A stretch of 64,000 bases of DNA from NCBI RefSeq assembly GCF_014839835.1, contig NC_071627.1, forward strand, positions 4,341,001-4,405,000, written 5' to 3'. Below, piece after piece: positions 40,511 to 52,107 of this stretch (positions are counted from its first letter, which is position 1; every line of letters starts with the position of its first letter). The position numbers and the translations under genes are program-made. Origin of the DNA: Dryobates pubescens. Taxonomy: Eukaryota > Chordata > Aves > Piciformes > Picidae. The notes under the pieces are model-generated. The model was not told the origin of the DNA. It made no database searches and worked only from the letters and a program-made list of their open reading frames with translations.

Positions 40511-40839
40511 ATGCCTGCCCTGCGGCGGGGGCTGGGGGAGAGGTGGGAGCAGTACTCATCCCTGCCAGCACCGGGGAGTGCTCAGCCCCAGGGTGCACGG
40601 CCAGAGGAAGGAGATGGAGCAGCCCCTCTGGACCCAGACAGGGACCTTGCTGGTGGCCCTGTGCCGGACCTTAAGCTGCTCTGCCAGTGCCAGGCTGCTC
40701 GCTGGCAGCCCCCCGTGCTGGGAGGGAGGAGGCATCGGTGTTCCCGTGGGGTAATGTCAGGAGCTCGTGTGGGCTCCCGCGTGTGGAAAACCAGGAGGAA
40801 AGAAATGAGGGGGCAAGGACGAGCCCCGGGGACCGTTTT

Positions 40840-41024
40840 GGGGCCGGTGGGAACCGGTGGGAATCGCAAATCAGGGTGCGAGGGGCTCGAAGAGCCGCGA
40901 CGCCCCCGCCGCGACGGAGCCGCCAGGGGGCGCCGGGCGGGGGCGGGACTATGAGTGCGGAGGCGTGGCCATGCAAATAATACGTGCATATTGAAATTAG
41001 GGGGCGGGGTCACGCGGAGCGAGC
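40840..41024 (+). promoter_or_regulatory. WDR55 promoter with octamer motif
   Basis: CpG-rich sequence upstream of the ATG at 41025. It contains a perfect POU octamer ATGCAAAT at 40971 in an A/T-rich patch, and a GC box gggcgggg at about 41001. Start site not determinable by eye. Confidence 0.5.
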
Positions 41025-43676
41025 ATGGCTGCCATGGCGGCGGCGGAGGAGGTGAGCACGCGTGGGGGCAGCGCGGCCCCGCCGCTCCCCCCGGCCCCGC
41101 TCCCACCGGCCCCGCTCCCACCGGCCCCATTCTTCTCCAGGAATCCTCGGAACCAGCGACGAGGGAGCCCCGGGTTCGCGACACCCCCGAGGACATCTGC
41201 TTCGAGGCTACGGCCAACGCCATCGCCCTGCACCCAGCCCGCCCGCTGCTGGCAGCGGGGGACGTGGACGGCGATGTTTACCTGTGAGTGGGGCCGGGAT
41301 TGGGAGGGGAGGGGGGTGTCCCGGGTGTGGGACCCCCCCCGGGCACCGCCCGCCGGGGCTCCCCATCCCCCCGGGTGAGGCTGACCTGGAGCCGGCAGGT
41401 ACTCGTACTCCTGCACCGAGGGGGAGAACCGGCAGCTCTGGTCGTCGGGGCATCACCTCAAGTCGTGCCGGGACGTAGCCTTCTCGCAGGACGGGCAGAG
41501 TGAGTGTGGGGAGCGTGGGGTGGCACCGGGGCGCGGCGGGGGACAACGGGGCTGGGGGTGCTGAGGCTCCTCTCCAGAGCTTTTCACCGTCTCCAAGGAC
41601 AAGTCCATCCATCTCCTGACGGTGGAGGAGGGACGGCTGGAAACGCGCTTCCCCAAGGCCCACAGGTAGGTCTAGGGTGGGGACTTGTCCCTGGCACTCA
41701 CCGGTGGGCCAGAGGCCCCTTCCCTCCCCCGGGGAGGCAGAACGTTGTCCTCCAGGCTCTGGAGGTGGTGACTGCGAGAGTTCCGGTGTGGGGCTGGGGT
41801 CTCCACAGCTCGGCCCTCAACTGCGTGCTGCCCATCGACCCCCACGTCTTTGCCACGGGCGATGACAACGGGGGGCTGAAGGTGTGGGACCTGCGGAAGG
41901 GAGACGCCATCCTGGAAGCCCAGCAGCAGGAGGAGTACATCAGCGCCATGGCTGTGGATGGCACCGGGAAGATCCTGCTGACCGCCAGGTACCGGCGGCT
42001 CCGTGGCACTGGGGGCAGCTCCCCTGAGCCCTCTTTAGGGCTTGGGGAAGTGTCCTGCACCATTCTTCCCCCTTCGTGACGCGCCCCTTCCGCCTTCCAC
42101 AGCGGTGACGGCACCCTGGGCGTCTTCAACGTGAAGAGGAGACGCTTTGAGCTGCTCTCGGAGCCCCAGAACGGGGACCTGACCTCTGTGGTGCTGCTGA
42201 AGGTGAGTGGCAGGCCCTGCCCCAGCTGCCTCTCGGGGCCCGGGGCTTCCTGCCCTGCCTCACTGTGCCGCACGCCGCCCAGCGGGGCAGGAAGGTGGCC
42301 TGTGGCTCCAGCGAGGGCACCATCTACCTCTTCAACTGGGATGGCTTCGGGGCCGCCAGCGACCGCTTCGCGCTCAGGGCCGAGTCCGTGGACTGCATGG
42401 TGCCCATCACGGACAGCATCGTCTGCGTGGGCTCCCTGGATGGAGTCATCAGGTCAGGGCCACGGGGTGAGATGGGGAGGGCCTGGGATGAGATCTGCCT
42501 GGGTTATGCGCAAGGTGTGGGGGAATGGTGCCCAGCTTCAACAAGGCCAGTTGCAAGGTCCTGCACCAGGGCTGGGGGCAACCCCAGGTAGCAATAAAGG
42601 GCTGGAGAGCAGCCCTGGGGAGAAGGACTTGGGGGTGCTGGAGGTGAGCCAGCAGTGGGTGTTTGCCAGCCCAGCCCTGAGCTGATCCCCAGCAGTGTGG
42701 GCAGCAGGGGCAGGGAGGGCATTTTGCCCCTCTGCTATGCTCTGCTGAGACCTCCCCTGCAGTGCTGGGGCAGCTCTGGAGGCCTCAGCACAGACAAGGA
42801 CCTGGTAGAGCAGGGACAGAAGCCACAGCAATGCTGGCAGGGCTGGAAGTGAAGCCAGGCTGAGAGAGTTGGGCTTGTTCAGTCCAGGATAAAGAAGGCT
42901 CCAGGGAGACCTTCTGGTGGCCTTGCAGTGCTTAGAGAGGGCCTAGAGGAAAGCTGGGGAGGGACTTAGCAGGGAGTGTAGTGGTAGGACAAGGGATGAT
43001 GGTTTGAAACTAAAACCGGCCTCCTGCTGGCCTTTTCAGTGCTTCCAGGGGCCGAGCAGGAAGCTGGGGACAGAGTTTTCAGCAGGGTGGGCCAAGGGGG
43101 GATGGTTTGAACTCATGAGGGGGACTTAGACTGGAGAGAAGGGAGAAATGGTTGACACTGAGGGTGGGGAGAGCCTGGCCCGGGCTGCCCGGAGAGGTGG
43201 GAGCTGCCCCGTGGCTGGCACCACGGCAGGTCAGGCTGTCTGTGGCTCCGAGCAGCCTGCTCTGGTCCCAGCTGTCCCTGCTGAGAGAGCTTTAAGGTCC
43301 CTTCCAGCTCAGTCTCCGGTCGGACGCCGGAGCAGCTGTGCTGCCCTTGTCCCGTCGCAGGGCGGTGAACGTGCTGCCGAACCGTGTGCTGGGCTGCGTG
43401 GGGCAGCACCTGGGCGAGCCCATCGAGCAGCTGGCGGTGGCGCCGGGCGGGCAGCTCCTGGCCAGCTGCGCCCACGACCAGAAGGTGAAGTTTTGGGACG
43501 TCTCGGCCCTGGGGGGGATGGTGGTGGACGACTACCGCAAGAAGAAGAAGAAGGGGGTCCCGCTGCGGGCCCTCAGTGGCAAGGCGGTGGGCAGCGGCGA
43601 GGACTTCTTCGCCGATCTGCGGGATGAGGCCGAGCCGGAGGCGGCTGCGGGCAGCGACAGCGACGACAGCGACTGA
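41025..43676 (+). CDS. WDR55: WDR55, nucleolar WD40 protein
   Basis: WDR55 is a seven-bladed WD40 protein of the nucleolus that supports rRNA processing and cell-cycle progression. Eight exons keep phase: 41025-41051, 41141-41283, 41399-41499, 41578-41665, 41809-41988, 42103-42202, 42283-42452, 43361-43676. The product is 374 aa (human 383). Conserved blocks are [106 protein letters not shown], and the basic [18 protein letters not shown] before an acidic GSDSDDSD end. I chose the first of two in-frame ATGs; the second lies three codons on. Intron 7 is swollen by CR1. Confidence 0.96.
42500..43320 (+). mobile_element. CR1 LINE copies in WDR55 intron 7
   Basis: Plus-oriented CR1 from 'ggtgcccagcttcaacaagg' to 'tttaaggtcccttccagctc'. 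The phrase 'gtttgaaactaaaa' at about 43003 and a restart of the coding end show at least two insertions or a duplication. It ends about 40 bp before the exon 8 acceptor. Confidence 0.85.
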
Positions 43677-44790
43677 GGGAGCGGCGCCCGGCCGCGACCT
43701 TCCCTCAGAGCGCAGCTTCCGGGGTGGGGCTCTGCTCCGCGGGCCAGAGCCTGATTGGGCAGCGCTGGCACCAGCCCCGGAGCCTGACTGGCTGCTGGCG
43801 CTGCCACTCCGGGGGCGCAGGCGGCTGCTTAAAGGAACAGGACAGCCCCGGGGGCAGCGCCTGTGGGGCGCCCGCGAGGGAGCCTTGGGGTGGCCCCGGG
43901 AAGCGGGGGAGGTTGGGGTGACCCAGCCCAGGGTAGGGGGTCCCTGACATGGGAGGGACGTGTGGGGAGGGGCGGGAGGTTGGGGGTCAAAGGAGTGAGG
44001 ATTTGGTTTGAGGGTCCTTGGGGAGAGGAGCGGGGCGGGGGTGGGGTGGGATGTGACTGAGGGGTGCTGGCATGGGGGGCTTCAGGGCCACTCCTCTGGT
44101 ATGGGGATTTGGCCGAAGGGCCCTAGGGAGTGGCTGTGGGGTGTGACTGAGGGGCTCTGGTATTGGGGGGGGGGCGGTGTCAGGGGTGGGAGAACATGGC
44201 CAGGGACTGTAGTGGAGGAGGGGGGGGGAGGGGGTCCGGGGCTCACCTCTGGGAAGGAGATACTGGGGATCACTGGTGAGAGACTGGGGGGGGGGGGGTC
44301 TTAGGTGTCCAGAGGTGGGAGGATGCAGCTGTGGGGTCTATTTGGGGGTGTTGGAGTCATGGCTGAGGGTCCCTGGTGTGGTGGGGGCAGGGGGGTATCC
44401 AGGGGTGGGGGGAATGACTTAGGGGGACAGGGGTCTCTGGTGGAAGGGTTTGGGACAGGGGTGGGAGGTGTCATGAGTGAGGATCCCTGATGGATGGGGG
44501 GGGGGGGGGGGGGGGAGGGGCTTTGATAGGGGATTGGGGATCCCTGGTACCCCAGGGTGGGGGTTGGCCCTCGCTGGGGTTTGCTGGTGCATTTGGGGGG
44601 GCCTGGGAAGGGGTGAGGGGCAGGGGTTTCTTGGAGGAGGGTGGGTATGCCATGGGGGGGCCTGGCCTGGGCAATCAGGTCCATCCCTTTCCTGGAGGCC
44701 TCCCTGGCCCCCACTGCCCATTAAAAACTTGTTCATTAATTAGCCATCGGCTCTACTGCAAATAAACCCAGTGCCTTTCACTTCCCAGTG
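43677..44790. repeat. G-rich stretch downstream of WDR55
   Basis: Strongly strand-asymmetric: the plus strand has many G-runs, including about 21 consecutive Gs near 44496-44516 and 9-10 near 44285. Loose repeats of 'ggtgtcatgagtgaggatcc' and 'ggggtggggggaatgact' kind are present. No gene is seen; it may be WDR55 3' UTR. Confidence 0.7.
44761..44766 (+). terminator. Candidate WDR55 poly(A) signal AATAAA
   Basis: The first canonical plus-strand hexamer after the WDR55 stop codon, about 1.08 kb downstream, in an A/T-rich pocket (ttcattaattagcc just before). It implies a long G-rich 3' UTR. Confidence 0.5.
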
Positions 44791-45119
44791 CCTCTTGCCC
44801 GTGGTTTGGCACCCCTGGCACACGGTGCTGGGGGACACAGGGTTGGCAGTGCAGAGGGCACCCTGTGCCTGGCTGTCCTGACCTGCAGCCGGTGTTAGAA
44901 GGGACCTGGGCTGGGACAGGGACAGCCAGTGTGGCCAGGGGCAGAGCTGCAGGCACTGACTGCACCCTCCTGCACAGGGTGCTTGGCCGCCTCAGGAAGC
45001 TGCAGGCAGCGTAGATGAGGGCAGGGAACCAGCACCACCTTCCCCTGCCAGGAAGGGAACATCTGCACCCTGGCAGTGCCCTGGCCCATCACCTGGAGGC
45101 AGTGCCCTGCGCTGGAGAG

Positions 45120-45640
45120 CCAGATGTGCCCAGTGCCTGGAATGCTGGAACCAGCTCTGGAGTCCTCAGACAGGGACCTGCTGGAGCAGGGCCAGAGGAG
45201 GCCACAGCAATGCTGGCAGGGCTGGAAGCCCTCTGCTGTGAGGCCAGGCTGGGAGAGTTGGGGTTCAGCCTGGAGAGGAGAAGGCTCCAGAGAGACCATC
45301 TGGTGGCCTTGCAGTGGCCCAAGGGGTTGAGCAGAAAGCTGGGGAGAGTTTGGAGCAGGGCCTGTGGTGACAGGACAAGGGGAAATGCTTTAGAACTCTG
45401 AGAGGGAGACTCAGACTGGAGAGAAGGGAGAAATGTTTGACACTGAGGGTGGGGAGAGCCTGGGCCAGGCTGCCCAGAGGTGGAGCTGCCCCATCTCTGG
45501 CACCACTGCAGGTCAGGTTGGCTGGGGCTCTGAGCAGCCTGCTCCAGCTGGAGACGTCCCTGCTGGCTGCAGGGGTTGGACTGGATGAGCTCTGAAGGTC
45601 CCTTCCAACCAAACTATTCTGTGATTTGATGCTGTCCAGC
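45120..45640 (+). mobile_element. CR1 LINE fragment between WDR55 and DND1
   Basis: Plus copy from 'gtgcctggaatgctggaacc' to 'gaaggtcccttccaaccaaa', with the clear tail ctattctgtgatttgatg. Confidence 0.92.
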
Positions 45641-45815
45641 TGAGGCACTGGGTGCAGCAGGGAGGTCACCACCAGCACCCAGCTCCCATCCATGCCCAGA
45701 TACCAGACCCTGCTCCCTGCCCTTCCCTCACAGCCCAGCCCTGAGGGGCATCAGCAGGGGTCGAGAAGGATGCGGGCACAAGACGCCACGAGCAGGCTGG
45801 TGCTTGCCAGGCTAC

Positions 45816-45821
45816 TTTAAT
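45816..45821 (-). terminator. Candidate DND1 poly(A) signal ATTAAA
   Basis: ATTAAA on the minus strand, 1.7 kb past the DND1 stop codon and just beyond the minisatellite. I saw no nearer minus-strand signal, so the DND1 3' UTR probably contains the array. Confidence 0.45.
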
Positions 45822-46139
45822 ACCAAATGAACAGGGTGGACCTCCTAGTCCTGAGTCATGGACCCCAGGGCTGCTTCCCCACAGCCTCCCAGTGCCCACA
45901 GGGCCTCCCCCAGCTCCACCACACCGTGGAGCATCCTCCATCCCCGCCCCACGGGTGGCCTCCTGCACCTTTCAGGCTGTTCCTCAGGAACCAGGCATGC
46001 CAGTGGAGGGGAGATGAGCCCCTGGTGAGCTCAGGCAGCCTCTGATGTCCCTTCCACCTCCCCAGCCAATGCTGCCACTGTCTCCAGCAGCTGCTGCCTC
46101 TCCTGAGACCTCCACCAGGCCTCCACTGTAGCACAGCAA

Positions 46140-47290
46140 CTGCTCTGCCAAGCACCAACCGGGAGCTGCCCCTCCAACACCCAACCGGGAGCTGCTCCAA
46201 CACCCAACTGGGAGCTGCCCCTCCAGGAGCCAACCAGGAGCTGCTCCATCAACAACCGGGAGCTGCCCCTCCAACACCCAACCGGGAGCTGCCCCTCCGG
46301 GAGCTGCCCCTCTGGGAGCCAACCAGGAGCTGCTCCAAGACCCAACCGGGAGCTGCCCCTCTGGGAGCCAACCGGGAGCTGCTCCAAGACCCAACTGGGA
46401 GCTGCCCCTCCAACAACCAACCGGGAGCTGCCCCTCTGGGAGCCAACCAGGAGCTGCTCCAACACCCAACCGGGAGCTGCCCCTCCGGGAGCCAACCGGG
46501 AGCTGCTCCAACACCCAACCGGGAGCTGCCCCTCCGGGAGCCAACCGGGAGCCGCTCCATCAACAACCGGGAGCTGCCCCTCCGGGAACCAACCGGGAGC
46601 TGCTCCAACACCCAACTGGGAGCTGCCCCTCCGGGAGCCAACTGGGAGCTGCTCCATCAACAACTGGGAGCTGCCCCTCCGGGAACCAACCGGGAGCTGC
46701 TCCAACACCCAACCGGGAGCTGCCCCTCCAGGAGCCAACCGGGAGCTGCTCCAACACCCAACCGGGAGCTGCCCCTCCAGGAGCCAACCGGGAGCCGCTC
46801 CATCAACAACCGGGAGCTGCCCCTCCAAGAACCAACCGGGAGCTGCTCCTCCAACAACCAACTGGGAGCTTCTCCATCACCAACTGGGAGCTGCTCCTCC
46901 AAGAACCAGCTGGGAGCTGCTCCATCAACAACCGGGAGCTGCCCCTCCAAGAACCAGCTGGGAGCTTCTCCATCACCAACCGGGAGCTGCCCCTCCAAGA
47001 ACCAACTGGGAGCTTCTCCATCACCAACCGGGAGCTGCCCCTCCAAGAACCAGCTGGGAGCTTCTCCATCACCAACTGGGAGCTGCCCCTCCAAGAACCA
47101 GCTGGGAGCTTCTCCATCACCAACCGGGAGCTGCTCCATCAACAACTGGGAGCTGCCCCTCCAAGAACCAACTGGGAGCTTCTCCATCACCAACTGGGAG
47201 CTGCTCCATCAACAACCGGGAGCTGCCCCTCCAAGAACCAACTGGGAGCTGCTCCTCCCAAGGACCAAGTGGGAGCTGCTCCACCTGGGA
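46140..47290. repeat. 1.15-kb minisatellite downstream of DND1
   Basis: Basic units of 23-26 bp (aaccgggagctgctccaaca or aaccgggagctgcccctccg) alternate into a ~49-bp higher-order unit, about 46 basic units in all. In the right part the variant 'aactgggagcttctccatca' becomes common. Long repetitive minus-strand frames (GAAPGW, GSWRGSS) are by-products. Confidence 0.95.
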
Positions 47291-47516
47291 ACGTGAAGCT
47301 ACATCCCCAAAAACCAGAACTGGCCCCAAGAGCTGGCTGGGCACAGGGCAGGTGTGCCAAGGCAGGTGTGCCAGGGCAGGCCAGCAGCCCTGCCCTCCAG
47401 GGGCAGCTCTCCAAGGAAAGCCAATGGAAGTCAAAGCCGAACAGGAGCAGGAGCCCAGCAGGGCTGTGGGCGGTGCTGGTGGCTGGGGCTCAAGGTGTGC
47501 TTCAGGCAGAGGCTGC

Positions 47517-50500
47517 CTACATCAGCCGGCGCCCTGCAAGGAGAGGAAGCTGTCAGGTGGGCAGCAGCAGCACCCCAAACCCCTCCCCTCCTGCTTCCAA
47601 CCAGAGATGCCCCTTGGAGCCCAGAGCCACTGGGCACAGGGCTGGTGGGGAGGTGACGGTGCCCGGCAGGCAGGGCCCCACCAGCTCCGGAAGCACCACA
47701 ACTTCACCCTCCCACTCCCAGAGCCCGGGAGGGGCAGGGGGGCTGGCACCAACCCCCAGGGAGGACTCACCCAGCGTCTGGAGAAGGTGCAGTGCCACAG
47801 CGGCCTTGGCCTGCTCGTGCCCGCTGGTGCCAGGCCTGTCCTGCCACACCCGCACGAAGCCACTGAAGGACAAGGGGCAGCCTGGGATGGCTGCCTGGCA
47901 CCAGAACCGCAGCCACCCGCTGGGGGTGGCCTGCACACGCTTGGTGAAGAACACAGGGGTGCCCAGGCGCCGCCTCTGGCACAAGGTGTTCAGCTGGGCC
48001 AGGGCATCAGAGGGCACCAGAGACCGGGACACCGCTGGGCACTTGGCCTCCTGCTCCTGCCTGGCTGCTGGGCTCTGCTCACACAACAGCAGCTTCTGCT
48101 TCAGGTCACTCTTCAGCCAGTCCACCTTCACCTTCTCCTCCGTGCCCACCAGCCTCCAATTCCCTAGGGCACACCAGCATTGCCTGGCGGGAGCTGGCAG
48201 TGCACCAGCCCCCACTCAGCCCACACCTCGCTCTGCGCTGTCCCCCAGCAGCTGGCCCAGTGCCTCCACGGCTGGTGAGGCCCCAGGGCGGGTAGGACCC
48301 TCACCCACAGCATGCAAACTGCTGGGGTCCTTCCCCTGCCTCCACAGCCACCCCACAGCAGCAGGGCAGCTGCTTTTCCACCTCCTTTCACTACCAGGAT
48401 GGGCTCAGGGCTGCTGAGCTCAGGGGGCTTTAGGGACAGCTGTGAAGACGGCAAAGCCAAAAGCTTTTCAGCTGGGGCAGAAGCAACTACAGAGCAGGAC
48501 TCTGGAGGCCCTGCTCACACATCTGGGCATCAGAGGGTGCTCTGAGGGGTAAGGCACAGCCATCAGAAGGGTTTTACCACTTGGCCAAAGCTCAGGATGC
48601 CCTGGGCTGGTCCTAGTGATGCTCCTACTTGGAGCAGGCAGCTGCCTGAGGGCCTCCAGCAACCCCTCTGACAACTCCCTGCAACTAGGTCTTCACAAGG
48701 ACTGCTGGGGAGCAGCACCAGGAAGATGAGCTGCCTCCCACAGGACACAGGCAGGGGACAAGGCTGAAGCCACCTGGCAGCTGAGCCTGGAAGTGTGATC
48801 CTGGGAGGCACCAGGAAAACTGCTTGAGAGTCCAGCCCAGAGCCACAGAGCTGCTGCAGGCAGTGGAACATCTCCCTGTGAGGCCAGGCTGAGGGAGCTG
48901 GGGCTTGGAGCTTGCCCTCATTGCTGGGGATCAAGATGTGCAGGGCTGGAGCCAGGCTCTGCTCAGGGATGTCCAAGGACAGCACAAGGGGCACTGGGGG
49001 CAAGCTGGAGCAGAGGAGGGAACAGGAGGGAAAACTTTGTCCCTGTGAGTGTGACATAGCCTGGAGCAGGCTGCCCAGAGAGGATGCGGAGCCTCCTTCT
49101 CTGGAGACATCCATGACCTGCCTGGATGTGCTCTGTGTGCCCTGCCCTGGGTGCTCCTGCTCTGGCAGGGGGATTTTGGGCTGAACGATGCCTCAAGGTC
49201 CTTTCAAACCCCTACTGCTCTGTGCTCACCCCAAGCAGCACCCACAGCATTCCAAGCCTCCCCTTCCCTTACCTTCCACGAGGGTCTTCTTGGCCATGGC
49301 GGCGGCGTGGTGCGAGCTGTAGCGGAGCAGCGCCAGCTGGCAGCGCTGCTGGTAGGGGCTGGGGTAGAGGGCGACGTCCAGCAAGCCCTGGGTGAGGCCG
49401 CGCAGCGACGCCTCCAGCTGGGGGTGCCGCAGCGCGGGGGCCAGGCCGTCGAGGCTGAGCTGGCACTTCTCGGTGCTGCGGCACACCAGGATGGCGCAGC
49501 CCCGGCGCACCTCGCGGTTGTGCAGGGCGGCGATGGCCTGGCTGGCGCCGTGCCGCGAGCTGTAGCGGGCGTAGGCGAAGCCGCGGTTGAGGCCGCTGAA
49601 GGTCATCATCAGGCGGAACTCGTAGAGCGTGCCCACGCTCTGGAAGAGGGGGATCAGCTCGTGCTCGTACATGTCCTGCGGCAGCCTCCCGATGAACACC
49701 TCGGAGCCGGCGCACGGCGGGCTGCCCACCCAGCCTGCCGGGGCGAGAACGAAGACCCCGGCTCAGCCCCGTGCCCGCCGGGCGAGCCCAGCCCCCCCCG
49801 GCCCCGAGGCTCTCCAGACCTACCTGGCGGGGGGCCCCCGTAGCGCCGCTGACCATTGATCTGCACCAGGGTGATGCCAGTTGCCTTGGCCCAGGCCAGC
49901 AGGGCCACCTTGTTGTCGTGGTTGACAGCGCTGGGCCCCAGCTGAGGGGGAAGATGGGCACAGGGTGGGTTGGGTTGGAAGGGACCTTAAAGATCACCTA
50001 ATTCCAGCCCAATGGAGTGGCTTGTGGTCCCGGCAAAGACAGTTTCCAGCCTACCAGCTGGGGACATCTCAACCCCAGGAAGCAGCTGGAGACAGTCAAG
50101 GAATGGACTGGGTTGGAAGGGAACTTAAAGGTCATCCAGTTCCGACGCAGTGATGTTGGTGCCTGTCTGGGCAAAGAGGGTTTCCAGCCTCCCAGCTGGG
50201 GACAGCCCAACTCCATGAGGCAGCTGCACCATCCAGTCAGTGGAGGAGGAAATGCTGAACGCCTGCACCCTCAGGAACCTCTCAGCACTGCACGCCTAAG
50301 GACCAAGGACCACCCACGCTGCCTGCTGTCCCCAGCCTGCTCCACAGGGCTCAAGCCAGCAACTTCAGCAGACCTCAAGGACCCCAGCAGCTCCTCCATG
50401 GACACCTGCAAGGCCTCTGAAAGCACCTGGTCGGTGCTGCAAGAGGGGTCTGGAGCATAGAACCAAGTGACCCAGCACGGCACCGCATGCCAGGCAGGCT

Positions 50501-51124
50501 GGCAACTATCTTCCGCCGGCATCACCTGAAGGCTCAGATTCTGAGAGCATCAAGGAGGGTCAGCACCATCCATATTGCATCAGGGTTCAGCTCATTAAGG
50601 CCTGCGAAGGCTCAGCAGGGCTGGGAAGCTGCACCCCGAGCTGCACCCCAGCTCCAGCAGCATCCCCAGCTGCCGGCACCTTCCCCGCAGCACAGGGAAG
50701 GCCTCGGGCCGCGGGTGAGGCCCCACGTGGGGCCAGCCGGCGTGGGAAGGCCGCAGCTCAACCAGAGCCGGGGGCTCCGCAGCTCCCGGGGCTGCCCCCG
50801 GGACACGGCACCGCCCTGGCCCCCGCACCGGCTCCGGAACAGGCTGAACCCGGGGAAGCTCGCAGCCCATCAGGCGCTAACGAGGCTCCATCACCGGTCT
50901 CCGGGGCACCGGCGAGAAGCTCACGGCGAAGGGAAGCGGCTCCGGGCCGGGCCCAGGTCTCGGCTTGGGAACGGGGCCGTGCGGGAGCCAGCCGCTGTGC
51001 CCCGGCACGGAGCAGCGCCCCGAGACGGAACTGCGGCCCCCGCTCGACGGCCGCCCCCGGGAGGCCCCCAGGTCCTCCCCGCCGCGCCGGTTCCCGCCCG
51101 GCCACCGCTCACCTCTCCCTCCAT
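47517..51124 (-). CDS. DND1: DND1 (dead end), germ-cell RNA-binding protein
   Basis: DND1 protects germ-line mRNAs by binding their 3' UTRs and is needed for primordial germ cells. Minus-strand exons in phase: 51124-51113 (MEGE), 49941-49824, 49734-49273, 48163-47771, 47533-47517. Total 333 aa (human 353). Exon 2 carries [20 protein letters not shown] then RYGGPPPG. Exon 3 is RRM1, with RNP2 VFIGRLP and RNP1 RGFAYARY, then RRM2 to [12 protein letters not shown]. Exon 4 carries [13 protein letters not shown] and the dsRNA-binding domain [20 protein letters not shown] to [11 protein letters not shown]. The last exon adds only RRLM before the stop; human has a longer tail (SESGANLL...), so this exon is the least certain. 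Upstream of HARS1 in tandem, as in human. Confidence 0.93.
48840..49235 (+). mobile_element. CR1 LINE fragment in DND1 intron 3, antisense
   Basis: Plus-oriented copy, opposite to DND1, with 'tagcctggagcaggctgccc' and the tail 'caaggtcctttcaaacccct'. It ends about 30 bp before the exon 3 donor. Confidence 0.88.
49965..50240 (-). repeat. Tandem pair of CR1-tail-like units in DND1 intron 1
   Basis: Two units of about 130 bp. Each begins with gggttggaagggaccttaaa or its near copy, followed by 'gtttccagcctaccagctgg' or 'gtttccagcctcccagctgg'. The head is a reversed CR1 tail; the body is not found in the other CR1 copies here. Confidence 0.7.
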
Positions 51125-51260
51125 CGTCGCTCTCTCCCGCGCTCTGGAAGGTTCCAGCGGCCCCGCTCCGCCCCTCGGGCCGCGGCCGCTCCGCCCCTCG
51201 GGCGGGGCAGGGGACACCGGGCGGCAGCCACCACCCTCGGCGCTGGGGACAGTGGGGGAC
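51125..51260 (-). promoter_or_regulatory. DND1 GC-box promoter
   Basis: Just upstream of the DND1 ATG lie three ccgcccc boxes in a near-duplicated 'cgctccgcccctcgggc' word (51167-51203), with high CpG and no TATA box. Function inferred from position. Confidence 0.5.
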
Positions 51261-51384
51261 ACAGGGGTGGCAGCGCAGAGGGCGCCCTGCGCCTGGCTGT
51301 CCTGAGCGAGACCTGGGGGGCACCTCGGGGTCCAGCCGTGACCAGGGCACGGGGGGCTCCGGGCTGGCTGGTGGGGACTGGCCC

Positions 51385-51930
51385 TGCACATGGAATAGTT
51401 TGGGTTGGAAGAGACTTTTGAGCTCATGGAGCCCAACCCTTCCCCCAGCACTGCCAGGGCACCACCAAGCCATGGCCCTCAGCACCACAGCTGCGAAAAG
51501 CCTCCAGGCGTGGGACTGCACCACTGCCCTGGGCAGCCTGGGCCAGACCTCTGACAAGCCTTTTGGAGAATGAATTGTTCCTCATATCCACCCTAAACCT
51601 GCCCTGGGGCAAATCGAGGCCATTTCCTCTTATCCTCTTCCTTGTTACTTGGGGAATGAGACAGAGCCACACCTGGCTCCAACCTCCTCTCAGAGAGGCT
51701 GCAGAGAGCAATGAGGTCTCCCTCAGCCTCCTCTTCTCCACACTAAACACCCCCAGCTCCCTCAGCTCCTCCTCAGTCCTGTTCTCCAGACCCTGGTCCA
51801 GCTCCTCAATGTCCTTCTGGGAGTGAGAAGCCCAAAACTGCACCCAGGATTTGAGCTGTGGCCTCCCCAGTGCCCAGTCCAGGGGCACAATCCCTGCCCT
51901 GCCCCTGCTGCCCACACACATGGTGCAGGG
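51385..51930 (-). mobile_element. CR1 LINE fragment between DND1 and HARS1
   Basis: Reversed tail ggaatagtttgggttggaag and the coding end ([12 protein letters not shown] as read on the opposite strand), up to the 'gcccctgctgcccacacaca' block. Confidence 0.92.
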
Positions 51931-52101
51931 CTCAGATCTGGAGGACAGGAAGCATCACAGGCCTGGAGGCATCTTCTGCATCACAGCTGAAGAAAGGTCA
52001 CCTGTGACATCCCCAATCCAGCTCAGGCAGGCAGGTGAGCAACTCTCTGAGCAGCAGCCCAGCAGTGACAGACAGCAGCCACCAGTGTGGGGGGGGACAC
52101 A

Positions 52102-52107
52102 TTTATT
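52102..52107 (-). terminator. HARS1 poly(A) signal AATAAA
   Basis: TTTATT on the plus strand, AATAAA on the minus, 380 bp past the HARS1 stop codon. Confidence 0.8.

Noticed and set aside
46031-47193. Long minus-strand frames with GSWRGSS/GAAPGW repeats
   Set aside because: Minisatellite read-through downstream of DND1, with no start context, family or conservation sign.
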